From assembly GCF_020166105.1 (NCBI RefSeq), contig NZ_JAIUJY010000006.1, positions 248,001-312,000 on the forward strand: a DNA stretch of 64,000 nucleotides, given 5' to 3'. This DNA is from Blastococcus sp. LR1 (GTDB lineage: Bacteria > Actinomycetota > Actinomycetes > Mycobacteriales > Geodermatophilaceae). A program made the translations under genes and the position numbers. The notes beneath the pieces are model-generated. The model had not been told where the DNA came from and did no database searches. It worked only from the letters and a program-made list of their open reading frames with translations. Each line of letters starts with the position of its first letter. Positions within the stretch are counted from its first letter, which is position 1. This document shows positions 34,736-43,996 of this stretch, in pieces.

Positions 34736-35536
34736 GTGAGCGTGCCGCAGCCGGAGGACAGGACCCCGATCCTCGAGCTCCGTGGCGTCGACAAGAGCTT
34801 CGGCGCCAACCAGGTCCTGCACGGCGTGGACCTGAAGGTCTACCCCGGTCAGGTCACCGCGCTCGTCGGTGACAACGGGGCGGGCAAGAGCACGCTGATC
34901 AAGGCGATCGCGGGCATCCACCCGATCGACGACGGCCAGATCCTCTTCGATGGCACCCCCGTCGACGTCTCCGGTCCCCGGGACTCGGCCAAGCTGGGCA
35001 TCGAGGTCGTCTACCAGGACCTCGCGCTGGCCGACAACCTCGACGTCGTCCAGAACATGTTCCTCGGGCGCGAGCGCAAGAACGGCTTCGTCCTCGACGA
35101 GGTCTCCATGGAGGAGGCCGCCCGCGACACCCTCAGCAAGCTGTCGGTCCGGACGCTCAAGTCCGTGCGCCAGCTCGTCTCGAGCCTCTCCGGTGGCCAG
35201 CGGCAGACCGTCGCCATCGCCAAGGCCGTGCTCTGGGAGTCCAAGGTCGTCATCCTCGACGAGCCGACCGCGGCCCTCGGTGTCGCACAGACGCGCCAGG
35301 TGCTCGACCTCGTCCGACGGCTCGCCGACACCGGCCACGCCGTCGTCTTCATCTCCCACAACATGGTGGACGTCTTCGAGGTGGCCGACCGGGTCGCCGC
35401 TCTCTACCTCGGTCGCATGGCTGCGGACATCCCGATCTCGGAGGTCAACCGCGGCCAGGTCATCGAACTGATCACCGCGGGCCGGTCGGGCGACATCGGC
35501 ATCGCTCCCGCCACCGTCGCGGCCGTGGAGGTCTGA
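34736..35536 (+). CDS. Sugar ABC transporter ATP-binding protein (single domain)
   Basis: 266-residue nucleotide-binding subunit with Walker A GDNGAGKS (45-52), Q-loop in VVYQDLAL, signature LSGGQ (151-155), Walker B VVILDEP and H-loop ISHNM. It partners the receptor and permease of the same operon. It has one ABC domain, whereas XylG/RbsA-type proteins of enterobacteria are two-domain fusions, so a homodimer is expected. GTG at 34736 has an AGAGGAAG site. Confidence 0.92.
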   Translation: MSVPQPEDRTPILELRGVDKSFGANQVLHGVDLKVYPGQVTALVGDNGAGKSTLIKAIAGIHPIDDGQILFDGTPVDVSGPRDSAKLGIEVVYQDLALADNLDVVQNMFLGRERKNGFVLDEVSMEEAARDTLSKLSVRTLKSVRQLVSSLSGGQRQTVAIAKAVLWESKVVILDEPTAALGVAQTRQVLDLVRRLADTGHAVVFISHNMVDVFEVADRVAALYLGRMAADIPISEVNRGQVIELITAGRSGDIGIAPATVAAVEV

Positions 35537-35540
35537 ACGC

Positions 35541-36818
35541 ATGTCCAGCAACACCATCACCGACTCCCCGAGCGCGCAGGAGCCCGGCGGCTTCGAGGGC
35601 GACCGCAGCGTCGACTCGCTCGGCGGCTCGGCCCGCGCCTACATCTCCCGGGTCCGGGGCGGTGACCTGGGGGCGCTGCCCGCGATCCTCGGCATCGTCG
35701 CCCTGGGCGTGCTGTTCTTCGTCCTTCGGCCGGAGACGTTCCTGACCCCCCGCAACATGGCCAACCTGGCCGACCAGGCGGCGCCGATCATCATCCTGGC
35801 GATGGGCCTGGTCTTCGTCCTCCTGCTCGGGGAGATCGACCTGTCCGCGGGCGTCGTCAGCGGCGTCTGCGCGGCCGTCATGGCCAAGCTGCTCGCCGAC
35901 GCCGGCGCCCCCTGGTACGTCTCGGTGGCGGCGGCGATCGTCACCGGCGTCGCGATCGGCCTCTTCACCGGCAGTCTCGTCGGGCTGATCGGCATCCCGT
36001 CGTTCGTGGTCACCCTGGCGCTGCTCCTGGGCTGGCAGGGTGTGACCCTGCGGCTCATCGGCCAGGGCGGCACCGTGCCGGTGCGCGACGAGGTCATCTC
36101 GGGCATCAGCGACCGCAACGTGCCGGTCGCCCTGGGCTGGGTCCTCGCGCTCGTAGTGGTGGCCCTCTACGCGGCGCTCCAGCTCAACCGCTGGCGCACC
36201 CAGAAGGCCAAGGGTCTGGCCCACCAGCCCCTCGCCGTGATCGTGCTGCGCATCGCGGTCATCGCCGCGGTGGTCGTCCTCGTGACGGCCGTGCTCAGCG
36301 TCGACCGGGCGCCCTCGCCCGCGGTGGTGCTCGCCGGCATCCCGTACGCGATCCCGCTGGTGATCCTGCTCCTGCTGCTGCTGACCTTCGTGCTCGGCCG
36401 GACGAGCTTCGGGCGGCACATCTACGCCGTCGGTGGCAATGCCGAGGCGGCGCGGCGGGCCGGCATCAACGTCACGAAGATCAAGGTCTCGGTTTTCGTG
36501 ATCGGGTCCACGCTCGCGGCCATCAGCGGCATCGTGGCCGCCGCGCGACTGGGCTCGGTGGCCCCGGGGTCCGGCGGCGGCAACGCGCTGCTGTACGCCG
36601 TGGGTGCGGCGGTCATCGGTGGCACGAGCCTCTTCGGTGGCCGTGGCCGCGTGCGCGACGCCGTCCTCGGTGGTCTGGTCGTGGCGATCATCGCCAACGG
36701 CCTGGGCCTGCTGGGCGTCGAGGCGTACCTGAACTACATCATCACCGGTGGCGTGCTGCTGCTCGCCGCGAGCGTGGACGCGCTGGCCCGCCGCCGGGCG
36801 GCGGCGACCGGCCACTGA
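35541..36818 (+). CDS. Sugar ABC transporter permease (XylH-like)
   Basis: 425-residue inner-membrane permease of the branched-chain/ribose-xylose (BPD_transp_2) type. A cytosolic N-tail of about 45 residues is followed by around ten membrane segments. Family signatures are LLGEIDLSAGVVSGVCAAVM near 98 and GRHIYAVGGNAEAARRAGI (the ATPase-contacting EAA-like loop) near 294. VIGGTSLFGGRGRVRDAVLGG is near the C-terminus. It starts 4 bp after the ATPase stop. It ends the operon, with a 14-bp terminator hairpin just after it. Confidence 0.92.
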   Translation: MSSNTITDSPSAQEPGGFEGDRSVDSLGGSARAYISRVRGGDLGALPAILGIVALGVLFFVLRPETFLTPRNMANLADQAAPIIILAMGLVFVLLLGEIDLSAGVVSGVCAAVMAKLLADAGAPWYVSVAAAIVTGVAIGLFTGSLVGLIGIPSFVVTLALLLGWQGVTLRLIGQGGTVPVRDEVISGISDRNVPVALGWVLALVVVALYAALQLNRWRTQKAKGLAHQPLAVIVLRIAVIAAVVVLVTAVLSVDRAPSPAVVLAGIPYAIPLVILLLLLLTFVLGRTSFGRHIYAVGGNAEAARRAGINVTKIKVSVFVIGSTLAAISGIVAAARLGSVAPGSGGGNALLYAVGAAVIGGTSLFGGRGRVRDAVLGGLVVAIIANGLGLLGVEAYLNYIITGGVLLLAASVDALARRRAAATGH

Positions 36819-36820
36819 CC

Positions 36821-36858
36821 CCTGCCGCCCGCCGTGCTCAGCGCCGGCGGGCGGCAGG
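36821..36858 (+). terminator. Terminator of the sugar importer operon
   Basis: 14-bp perfect stem CCTGCCGCCCGCCG / CGGCGGGCGGCAGG with a 10-base loop, 2 bp after the permease stop. Confidence 0.8.
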
Positions 36859-36887
36859 CGCTCCACGCGAGGGGACGAACGACCCCT

Positions 36888-36945
36888 CGAGATACGCCGA
36901 AAGGGGCTCTCGGACACGGTCCGGGGCCCCTGTCGGCGTATCTCG
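36888..36945 (-). terminator. Inverted repeat downstream of RNase D
   Basis: 20-bp arms (36888-36907 and 36926-36945) with one mismatch and an 18-base loop; the left arm starts CGAGATACGCCGA. It lies 14 bp from the RNase D stop and probably terminates that gene. Confidence 0.65.
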
Positions 36946-36959
36946 CCGCAGGCTGGGCG

Positions 36960-38198
36960 CTAGGCGCGGGTGAGGGCGTCGGTGAGCAGGTCGGCGGTCA
37001 GCTCGACCTGCCACTCCCGGGCGCCGGCGGCGCGCAGCGCGGCCTCGACGCCGGAGCGCTCCCGCGGCTCCGGCGGGCTCCACATGATCCGGCGCACGAG
37101 GTCGGGGGAGACGATGTTCTCCACCGGCACCGAGTGCTTCTCGGACAGCTCGGCGAGCCCCGCGCGGGCCGCCTGCAGCCGGGTGGCCGCGGCGGGGTCG
37201 CGGTCGGCCCACCGATTCACCGGCGGCGGGCCGTCACCGGGCTTGCTCTGCAGCGGCAGCTCGTCCTCGGGCAGCGCCCTGCCGCGGGCCAGTGCGGTGA
37301 ACCAGTGCGCGACCAGGCGGCGGTTGGCCCGCCCGCGGAACACCGGCAGCTCCAGCAGCGCGCCCTCGTTCTTCGGGTCGGCCTGGACGGCGGCCACCAT
37401 CGCGGCGTCGGGCAGCACGCGGCCGGGCGCGATGTCCCGCTTGCGGGCCAGCATGTCGCGGGCCTCCCAGATCGCCCGGAGCATGCCCAGCTGGCGACGG
37501 CTGCGCAGCGCGTGCATGCCGGAGGCGCGCCGCCACGGATCCAGCTTGGGGGCAGGCGGGCCGGCGGCGAGGATCGCCTCGAACTCCTGCCGGGCCCACT
37601 CGGTCTTGCCCTGCTCCTCGAGGATCGCGGCCAGGGCGTCCCGCAGGTCGACCAGCACCTCGACGTCCAGCGCCGCGTAGACCAGCCACTCCTCGGGCAG
37701 CGGCCGGGTGCTCCAGTCCGCGGCGGAGTGCCCCTTCTGCAGCGAGAACCCGAGCAGGGACTCCACGACGGCGCCCAGGCCCACCCGGGGGAGTCCGGCG
37801 AGACGGGCGGCCAGCTCGGTGTCGAAGATCCGCGCGGGGACCAGCCCGATCTCGGCGAGGCAGGGGAGGTCCTGGTTGGCCGCGTGCAGCACCCACTCGG
37901 CCTCGGCGATCGCCGCCTGGAGGACCGACAGGTCCGGCAGAGGGACGGGGTCGACCAGGCCGGTGCCGGAGCCGTTGCGGCGCAGCTGGACCAGGTAGGC
38001 CTTCTGGCCGTAGCGGTAGCCGGAGGCGCGCTCGGCGTCGACGGCGACCGGGCCGGTGCCCGCGCGCAGCGCCTCGGCGTACTCGACCAGCTGGGTGGAC
38101 GTCTCGATGACCGGGGGGAGACCGTCTCGCGGGGCCAGGAGCGGGGTCGCCTCCGGAGCGGTGTCCTGCTCCGGTTCGGGAGCGGGGTCGGTGCTCAG
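36960..38198 (-). CDS. Ribonuclease D-like 3'-5' exoribonuclease with HRDC domain
   Basis: DEDD-family exoribonuclease for tRNA/stable RNA 3' processing, 412 residues from the proposed start. Exonuclease motif I is DAERASG (Asp54, Glu56), motif II lies in HAANQDLPCL, and motif III is YAALDVEVL. An HRDC domain follows (about 240-320). The conserved N-terminus has no in-frame ATG, GTG or TTG: after an upstream TAA the first usable codon is CTG at 38198, preceded by AAGGTGGA. I therefore propose a CTG start. An ATG-only gene caller would begin at 37892 and lose motif I. Mycobacteria keep RNase D and DUF3000 together near hemE. Confidence 0.88.
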   Translation of the reverse strand: MSTDPAPEPEQDTAPEATPLLAPRDGLPPVIETSTQLVEYAEALRAGTGPVAVDAERASGYRYGQKAYLVQLRRNGSGTGLVDPVPLPDLSVLQAAIAEAEWVLHAANQDLPCLAEIGLVPARIFDTELAARLAGLPRVGLGAVVESLLGFSLQKGHSAADWSTRPLPEEWLVYAALDVEVLVDLRDALAAILEEQGKTEWARQEFEAILAAGPPAPKLDPWRRASGMHALRSRRQLGMLRAIWEARDMLARKRDIAPGRVLPDAAMVAAVQADPKNEGALLELPVFRGRANRRLVAHWFTALARGRALPEDELPLQSKPGDGPPPVNRWADRDPAAATRLQAARAGLAELSEKHSVPVENIVSPDLVRRIMWSPPEPRERSGVEAALRAAGAREWQVELTADLLTDALTRA

Positions 38199-38261
38199 TT
38201 GCCGTCCACCTTCTTGCCGGTCCTCGTCTGTCGGGCTGCTGCCCGTTCCGCCGGTCCGATG

Positions 38262-38885
38262 TTAGAGAGTCTCGCTACCGACCCGGTCGGAGGGACCCAG
38301 CAGCCGCACCCCGGGCGGCGGAAGACCGGCCGCATTGCCCAGGACCTCGAGCCACGCCTGCAGGTGCCGCCCGAGGTCGGTGTCCTCCGCGGTCCAGGAG
38401 GCGCGCATCTCGACGTCGACCGAGTGCTCGGGGCCGGCGAGCTCCCCGAAGCGGGTGGACGCCGTCCGGGTCACGGTGCCGCCGACGGTGTGGGAACCGG
38501 CGCCGGCCTCGGCGAGGGCGTCGGTGAGCCAGCTCCAGGCGACCTCGGAGAACATCGCGTCGTCGACCAGCTCCTCGTCTGTCTCCGCGGAGAGGTAGCC
38601 GACGCAGCGCATCGTCCCGTTCCAGGCCTCGTGGCCCTCGGGGTCGAACAGCACGATGAAGCGTGCGCTGGCGATGTCGTCCTCGGGGTCGTCGGGATCG
38701 AGGACGTTCGCCGCGACCGCGTGCGCGAACGGCGCCAGGCGCTGCGGGGCGGGGATGGGCTCGAGCTCGATCTCCGGCCGGACGACGACGGCGGCCAGGG
38801 ATTCGAGGGCGGCGCGGAAGGCCGCCGGGACGTCAGGGACGTCCCGGGCGGGTTCCCCGGCGTTCGCCAGGTTGCGCGGCTCCAC
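38262..38885 (-). CDS. DUF3000 family protein
   Basis: 207-residue actinobacterial protein of unknown function. Typical segments are [40 protein letters not shown] and [14 protein letters not shown], with [19 protein letters not shown] near the C-terminus. GTG at 38885 is 6 bases after TACTCT (38897-38892), which fits a leaderless start. The longer open frame upstream would overlap the hemE promoter. It is divergent from hemE and lies upstream of RNase D on the same strand. Confidence 0.88.
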   Translation of the reverse strand: MEPRNLANAGEPARDVPDVPAAFRAALESLAAVVVRPEIELEPIPAPQRLAPFAHAVAANVLDPDDPEDDIASARFIVLFDPEGHEAWNGTMRCVGYLSAETDEELVDDAMFSEVAWSWLTDALAEAGAGSHTVGGTVTRTASTRFGELAGPEHSVDVEMRASWTAEDTDLGRHLQAWLEVLGNAAGLPPPGVRLLGPSDRVGSETL

Positions 38886-38989
38886 GAGCGCAGAGTAGGC
38901 CGGGTGGACGAGCGGGGCCGCAGACGCGCCGCACGTCCACCCGACGCGCCGGGAGACCGACTGGCACCCGTCTGGGAGAATCGACGTCC

Positions 38990-40042
38990 GTGAGTGCTGC
39001 TGCAGTGTCGGGGTCCCCGGCCGATTCCGATCTCGTCCGTGCCGCACGCGGCCTCCCGGTGAGCCGCACCCCGGTGTGGTTCATGCGCCAGGCCGGACGT
39101 TCGCTGCCCGAGTACCGGGCCCTGCGCGCCGGCACCAAGATGCTCGACGCCTGCCAGGACCCCGATCTGATCACCGAGATCACCCTGCAGCCGGTGCGCC
39201 GGCACGGGGTGGACGCGGCGATCTTCTTCTCCGACATCGTGCTGCCCCTCGTCGTCGCCGGGGTGGACATCGAGATCAAGCCGGGCGTCGGCCCGGTCGT
39301 GGCGAATCCGGTGCGCACCGTCGCCGACGTCGACGCGCTGCCCGACCTCCAGCCCGGGCAGCTGGGCTTCCTGGAGGAGGCGGTCCGCCGGCTCGTCGCC
39401 GAGCTCGGGTCGACGCCGCTCATCGGGTTCGCCGGTGCGCCCTTCACGCTGGCGACCTACCTGATCGAGGGCGGCCCGTCGAAGGAGCACGCCCGCACCA
39501 AGGCGTTCATGTACGCCGAGCCGGAGGCCTGGTCGCGGCTGCTGCAGAAGCTGTCGGTGTCCTCGTCCACCTTCCTGCGGACGCAGATCGACGCCGGCGC
39601 CTCCGCCGTGCAGCAGTTCGACTCCTGGGCCGGCGTGCTGTCCGCGGCCGACTACGCCGAGCGCGTGCTGCCGCACTCCCGCGCCGTGTTCGACGGACTG
39701 GGCGAGCGCGACGTGCCGCGGATCCACTTCGGAGTGGGCACCGGAGAGCTGCTGCCGCTGATCGGCGACGCCGGTGCCGACGTCGTGGGCGTCGACTGGC
39801 GGATCCCGCTCGACGAGGCCGCCCGCCGGGTGGGCCAGGGGCGGTCGCTGCAGGGCAACCTCGACCCCGCCGTCCTGCTGGCCGACCGGGAGACCGTCGA
39901 CCGCGAGGTGTGCCGCGTCGTCGAGCAGGCGAAGGCGGCCCGCGGGCACATCTTCAACCTCGGCCACGGCGTGCTGCCCGACACCGATCCCGGCGTGCTC
40001 ACCCACGTCGTCGAGCTGGTCCACGAGCTCACGACTCCATGA
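38990..40042 (+). CDS. hemE: Uroporphyrinogen decarboxylase
   Basis: Haem pathway enzyme converting uroporphyrinogen III to coproporphyrinogen III, 350 residues. It has the diagnostic [16 protein letters not shown] near residue 25 and the catalytic Asp in [24 protein letters not shown] and the C-terminal [15 protein letters not shown] complete the signature. GTG at 38990 lies 8 bases after GAGAAT. Its TGA overlaps the ATG of the next gene by 4 bases, so hemE and hemY are translated as a unit. Confidence 0.97.
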   Translation: MSAAAVSGSPADSDLVRAARGLPVSRTPVWFMRQAGRSLPEYRALRAGTKMLDACQDPDLITEITLQPVRRHGVDAAIFFSDIVLPLVVAGVDIEIKPGVGPVVANPVRTVADVDALPDLQPGQLGFLEEAVRRLVAELGSTPLIGFAGAPFTLATYLIEGGPSKEHARTKAFMYAEPEAWSRLLQKLSVSSSTFLRTQIDAGASAVQQFDSWAGVLSAADYAERVLPHSRAVFDGLGERDVPRIHFGVGTGELLPLIGDAGADVVGVDWRIPLDEAARRVGQGRSLQGNLDPAVLLADRETVDREVCRVVEQAKAARGHIFNLGHGVLPDTDPGVLTHVVELVHELTTP

Positions 40043-41403
40043 GTCGGCGCCTGGTCGTCGTCGGGGCCGGCATCACCGGCCTGGCCGCCGCCTTCGAGTG
40101 GCGCCGGCGCCGGCCCGACGACGAGATCGTCGTTCTCGAGGCGGGCGACCGGATCGGCGGCAAGGCACACCGGATCCAGCTGGCCGGGCACTGGTACGAC
40201 ACCGGCCCGGAGGCGATGCTCGCGCGGGTTCCCGAGGCGATCGCGCTGGTCGAGGCGCTCGGACTGGGGCATCGGCTGGTCGCGCCGGCGACCACGCAGG
40301 CGTCGGTGGTGCTGCCCGAGGGGCGGTTCCCGCTGCCGGCCGGCACGGTGCTCGGCGTTCCGACCTCGGCGGACGGGCTCGACGGCTTCCTGTCGCCCGC
40401 GGGCGTGGCGCGGGTGCGGGCGGAGGCGGACCTGCCGCCGCTCATCGTGGCCGGCGACGTCTCCGTGGGCGGGCTGCTGCGCGAGCGGCTCGGCGACGAG
40501 GTGGTCGACCGGCTGGTCGAGCCGCTGCTCGGCGGGGTCTATGCCGGCCGGGCCGACGAGCTCTCGCTGCAGGCGACGATGCCGGCGCTCTTCGCGCACC
40601 TGTCCGAGGGCTCGGTGCTCGCCGCGGCGGCGGCCGCCCGCGACGCCGGCGCCCGCAGCCGCGGCGACGTCGACGGGCCGGTGTTCATGACCGTCGACGA
40701 GGGCATCGGGTCCCTGCCCGCCGCGCTGGTCGCGGCCGCCCGCGCCGAGGTCCGGCTGCGCACCCCCGCTCACGGGATCCGACGCACCGCCACCGGGTTC
40801 GAGGTCTCGACCGGGCAGGTCGCCACGCCGGAGGTGCTGACCGCCGACGCCGTGCTGGTCGCCGCGCCCGCGGGGAAGGCCGCCCGGCTGCTCGGCCGGG
40901 TGGCGCCGGACGCCGTCGAGCCGTTGCAGGGGATCCCGTACGCGTCGATGGCCGTCGTCGCGATGGCGTTTCCCGCCCAGGACGTCGACGCCGGCTCCGG
41001 GCTGCTCGTGCCGCCGGTGACCGGGCGGCTGGTGAAGGGCGTGACCGTCTCCTCGTCGAAGTGGCCGCACCTCGGAGGGAACGTGCTGCTGGTGCGCTCG
41101 TCGGTGGGCCGGTTCCGCGACGAGTCCGAGCTGCAGCGCACCGACGAGGATCTCGCCGCCGCCGTGGTCGCCGACGTCGCCGACCTGCTGGAGCTCGCTC
41201 GCCCGGAGCCGATGGAGACGGCAGTGGTGCGCTGGGGTGGCGGGCTGCCGCAGTACCTCGTCGGCCATCCGGCCCGGGTCGACGCGATCCGCGCGGCCGT
41301 CGCCGAGGTGCCCGGGCTGGGCATCGCGGGCGCGGCGTTCGGCGGGCTGGGCATCCCCGCCTGCATCCGGGACGCCTCCCGCGCCGTCGACGCGCTGCTG
41401 TGA
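40039..41403 (+). CDS. hemY: Coproporphyrinogen/protoporphyrinogen oxidase (HemY/CgoX)
   Basis: FAD-dependent oxidase, 454 residues. The N-terminal FAD-binding motif is [16 protein letters not shown], with [33 protein letters not shown] and the C-terminal [18 protein letters not shown] are typical of HemY-type oxidases. In actinobacteria with HemQ this enzyme oxidises coproporphyrinogen III to coproporphyrin III rather than acting on protoporphyrinogen; hemQ is present at 42664, supporting that reading. It overlaps the hemE stop by 4 bases. Confidence 0.94.
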   Translation: MSRRLVVVGAGITGLAAAFEWRRRRPDDEIVVLEAGDRIGGKAHRIQLAGHWYDTGPEAMLARVPEAIALVEALGLGHRLVAPATTQASVVLPEGRFPLPAGTVLGVPTSADGLDGFLSPAGVARVRAEADLPPLIVAGDVSVGGLLRERLGDEVVDRLVEPLLGGVYAGRADELSLQATMPALFAHLSEGSVLAAAAAARDAGARSRGDVDGPVFMTVDEGIGSLPAALVAAARAEVRLRTPAHGIRRTATGFEVSTGQVATPEVLTADAVLVAAPAGKAARLLGRVAPDAVEPLQGIPYASMAVVAMAFPAQDVDAGSGLLVPPVTGRLVKGVTVSSSKWPHLGGNVLLVRSSVGRFRDESELQRTDEDLAAAVVADVADLLELARPEPMETAVVRWGGGLPQYLVGHPARVDAIRAAVAEVPGLGIAGAAFGGLGIPACIRDASRAVDALL

Positions 41404-41444
41404 ACCCCGGGCATCATCGGACGTCGGCCGGCGTTGGACTGCGG

Positions 41445-41594
41445 GTGAGCACGACGTATCACCCGAACCGCAGGAAGACCGTCCCTACGACCACCGTCCG
41501 ATGCCTCCGCCACCACGTCTGGATGGCGTCGTGCGGTGACTGCCGCGAGGCACACGGACCCGCCCGTCCCGACGCGGGGCGGACGGCGGACTGA
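41445..41594 (+). CDS. Possible small Cys/His protein
   Basis: 49-codon frame, VSTTYHPNRRKTVPTTTVRC then LRHHVWMASCGDCREAH. The C-x3-HH-x5-C-x2-C spacing could bind zinc. No clear ribosome-binding site precedes the GTG, and the family is not recognised. It falls in a 237-bp gap between hemY and the next gene. Confidence 0.35.
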   Translation: MSTTYHPNRRKTVPTTTVRCLRHHVWMASCGDCREAHGPARPDAGRTAD

Positions 41595-41640
41595 GCACCA
41601 CGCGGTTGCAGGTGCGACTCCGGACCCGCAGGGTCGGAGG

Positions 41641-42612
41641 ATGACCAGCACCTTCGTCCGCGGCCTGGCGGCCGGCGCCCTGGGCACCGTCGTCCTCGAC
41701 GCCGTCAACTACCTCGACATGGCCGCGCGCGGCCGCGGTGCGAGCACCGTGCCCGACCGGATCGTCGATGCCGTCGCGTCGAGGATCGACCAGGACGTGC
41801 CCGGACGCGGCGCCACCCGCCGCAACCGGCGCAGCGCCCTCGGCGCGCTGGCCGGGATCGGGAACGGGCTGGCGACCGGGGTGGCCGCCAGTGCGCTGCG
41901 CTCCGCCGGCGTCCGGCTCCCCGCCCCGGTCGGCGCGGTCGTCGCCGGGGCGACGTCGATGGCGCTGACCGACGGCGCCATCGCCGGGCTCGGAGTGGAC
42001 GACCCGCGCACGTGGACGACGCAGGAGTGGCTGGCCGACGCCGTTCCGCACCTCGCCTTCGGCGCCGCGGTCCAGACGGTCCTGGAGAACGTGCCGGCCG
42101 AGCAGGAGCGGGCCGACCCCCGCGGACCGGCGTCGGCCGGGATGGTCGTGCGGTCGGCGCTGCTGGGCGTGGCCACCGGCTGCCGGGGTTCGCTGGGGCT
42201 GGCGGGGCCGGCGCTCACCGCGCCGTCCCGGCCCGGGCTGCCGGGACGGACCTCGGGACTGCGCAAGGCCCTCGCCGTGGTGGCGGTCGGCGCCGAGCTG
42301 ACCGGTGACAAGCAGCCGAGGACCCCCGACCGCACCACGCCGGGAGCGTTCTCCTCCCGGCTGCTCGGGGCGTCGACCGGAGCCTCGCGGCTGGCCGAGC
42401 GGGAGCGGGTCAACGGGGCGCTGCCGGTGCTGGCCGCGCTGGCCGGGGCCGCCGCCGGCTCCACCGGCGGCCTGGCCTGGCGGCGGTGGGCGAGCAGCCG
42501 CATGCCGGACCTGCAGGCAGCCCTCCTCGAGGACGGCGTCGCGCTGCTGCTGGCCGCGGCGGCCTGTCTGCCCGGGCGGTCGCGGCCGCCGATGGTCGCC
42601 GTCCCGGCCTAG
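41641..42612 (+). CDS. Membrane-associated protein of unknown function
   Basis: 323-residue Ala/Gly-rich protein, family not recognised. It begins MTSTFVRGLAAGALGTVVLDAV, a helix that could be a membrane anchor. Several weak hydrophobic helices rich in Gly follow (GALAGIGNGLATGVAAS, LPAPVGAVVAGATSMAL, ALPVLAALAGAAAGSTGG). An internal motif TWTTQEWLADAVPHLAFGAAV stands out. ATG at 41641 is immediately preceded by GGAGG, so spacing is tight. The upstream frame to 41536 has no similarity. It sits between hemY and hemQ, but nothing in it suggests a haem role. Confidence 0.7.
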   Translation: MTSTFVRGLAAGALGTVVLDAVNYLDMAARGRGASTVPDRIVDAVASRIDQDVPGRGATRRNRRSALGALAGIGNGLATGVAASALRSAGVRLPAPVGAVVAGATSMALTDGAIAGLGVDDPRTWTTQEWLADAVPHLAFGAAVQTVLENVPAEQERADPRGPASAGMVVRSALLGVATGCRGSLGLAGPALTAPSRPGLPGRTSGLRKALAVVAVGAELTGDKQPRTPDRTTPGAFSSRLLGASTGASRLAERERVNGALPVLAALAGAAAGSTGGLAWRRWASSRMPDLQAALLEDGVALLLAAAACLPGRSRPPMVAVPA

Positions 42613-42663
42613 ATCACAGACCCGCGCGCCCTGCCGTGCGGCGCCGCGCGCGACAATGGCGGC

Positions 42664-43380
42664 ATGAGCGACCAGGTCGACGAGCGCAGCATCGGCAAGC
42701 GGGCCAACGAGCTGAACGCCAGCATCCGGTACACGATGTGGTCGGTGTTCAAGCTGGCGCAGCCGTTCGGTGACGAGCAGCGGAGCGCCGCCGGCGACGA
42801 GGCGGCGGCCCTGATCGAGGAGCTGGCCGGCAAGGACGTCGTCGTCCGCGGCACCTACGACCTCAGCGGCCTGCGGGCCGACGCCGACCTGATGGTGTGG
42901 TGGCACTCCTCCTCGGCCGAGGCGCTGCAGGAGGCCTACACCCGGTTCCGGCGCACGGCGCTGGGCCGGCGGCTGGACCCGGTCTGGTCGCAGATGGCGC
43001 TGCACCGCCCCGCGGAGTTCAACCGCAGCCACATCCCGGCGTTCCTCGCCGACGAGGAGCCGCGCCGCTTCGTCTGCGTCTATCCGTTCGTGCGGTCCTA
43101 CGAGTGGTACCTGCTGCCCGACGAGGAGCGGCGCGACATGCTCAAGGAGCACGGCATGCAGGCGCGGCCGTATCCCGACGTCCGGGCCAACACGGTGGCC
43201 TCGTTCGGGCTGGGCGACTACGAGTGGATGCTCGCCTTCGAGGCCGACGAGCTGCACCGCATCGTCGACCTCATGCGCGACCTGCGGGCCAGCCGCGCCC
43301 GCCGGCACGTGCGCGAGGAGGTGCCGTTCTACACCGGCACCCGCAAGCCGGTCGCGGAGCTGGTCCGAGACCTGCCATAA
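42664..43380 (+). CDS. hemQ: Coproheme decarboxylase (HemQ/ChdC, chlorite dismutase family)
   Basis: Last enzyme of the coproporphyrin-dependent haem route: decarboxylates coproheme to haem b using peroxide. The 238-residue protein has YTMWSVFKL near residue 23, the region [22 protein letters not shown] containing the radical-forming Tyr, and [26 protein letters not shown]-like acidic residues follow in [17 protein letters not shown] at 42664 is 6 bases after GACAAT (42652-42657), a leaderless-type start. It ends inside a large palindrome shared with convergent msrB. Confidence 0.95.
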   Translation: MSDQVDERSIGKRANELNASIRYTMWSVFKLAQPFGDEQRSAAGDEAAALIEELAGKDVVVRGTYDLSGLRADADLMVWWHSSSAEALQEAYTRFRRTALGRRLDPVWSQMALHRPAEFNRSHIPAFLADEEPRRFVCVYPFVRSYEWYLLPDEERRDMLKEHGMQARPYPDVRANTVASFGLGDYEWMLAFEADELHRIVDLMRDLRASRARRHVREEVPFYTGTRKPVAELVRDLP

Positions 43381-43449
43381 CCGCGCGCAGACGCATGAGG
43401 GCGGCCACCGAGCACTCGGTGGCCGCCCTCATGCGTACGGATGCGGTTA
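43378..43449. terminator. Large bidirectional terminator joining hemQ and msrB stops
   Basis: A 22-bp perfect stem (43391-43412 with 43415-43436) with a 2-base loop, flanked by a 6x6 internal loop and an outer 7-bp stem TAACCGC / GCGGTTA. The outer arms contain the TAA stops of hemQ and msrB. Confidence 0.88.
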
Positions 43450-43863
43450 CTCGGCCGGCTTGAGCCGGATGGACACCGAGTTGATGCAGTAGCGGTCGCC
43501 GGTGGGCGTCTGCGGGGCGTCGTCGAAGAGGTGCCCCATGTGGCTGTGGCAGGTGCCGCACAGCACCTCGGTGCGGATCATCCCGTAGCTGCGGTCCTCG
43601 CGGAGGATCACGTTGTCCTCGGCGGAGGCCTCGTAGAACGACGGCCAGCCGCAGTGCGAGTCGAACTTGGTCTCCGAGCGGAACAGCTCGGCGCCGCAGG
43701 CGCGACACTCGTAGACGCCGACGGTCTTGGTGTCGACGTACTCACCGGTCCAGGCCCGCTCGGTTCCGGCCTGGCGGAGCACCGCGTACTCCTCGGGGGA
43801 CAGCTGCGCGCGCCACTCCTCGTCGGTCCTGGCGACCTTGGGCTGCGATGCGGAGGTGGTCAT
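43447..43863 (-). CDS. msrB: Peptide-methionine (R)-S-oxide reductase
   Basis: Repairs Met-R-sulfoxide in oxidised proteins. The 138-residue enzyme has two zinc CxxC pairs, Cys53/56 in YECRACGAELF and Cys102/105 in LCGTCHSHMGHLF. It also has the HCGWPSF loop at 70-76 and the catalytic Cys126 in RYCINS. Family length is complete. ATG at 43863 begins MTTSASQPKVARTDEEW. It is convergent with hemQ, as in mycobacteria where msrB is a near neighbour of the haem genes. Confidence 0.96.
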   Translation of the reverse strand: MTTSASQPKVARTDEEWRAQLSPEEYAVLRQAGTERAWTGEYVDTKTVGVYECRACGAELFRSETKFDSHCGWPSFYEASAEDNVILREDRSYGMIRTEVLCGTCHSHMGHLFDDAPQTPTGDRYCINSVSIRLKPAE

Positions 43864-43937
43864 GCCGGAACGAACGAGCGGGGCCGCAGCACCATTCCCG
43901 GGATCACCGCCGCGGGCCCGCCTCGCGAGCCGGCGCT

Positions 43938-43977
43938 CCACCGCCCCGCTCACCCGGACGGGTGGGCGGGGCGGTGG
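43938..43977. repeat. Inverted repeat in the msrB divergent region
   Basis: 19-bp arms (CCACCGCCCCGCTCACCCG and its complement, one T-G pair) with a 2-base loop, ending 8 bp before the GACACT -10-like box of the plus-strand gene. It could be a terminator remnant or an operator. Confidence 0.55.
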
Positions 43978-43996
43978 CATGCCGGACACTGGGGGA

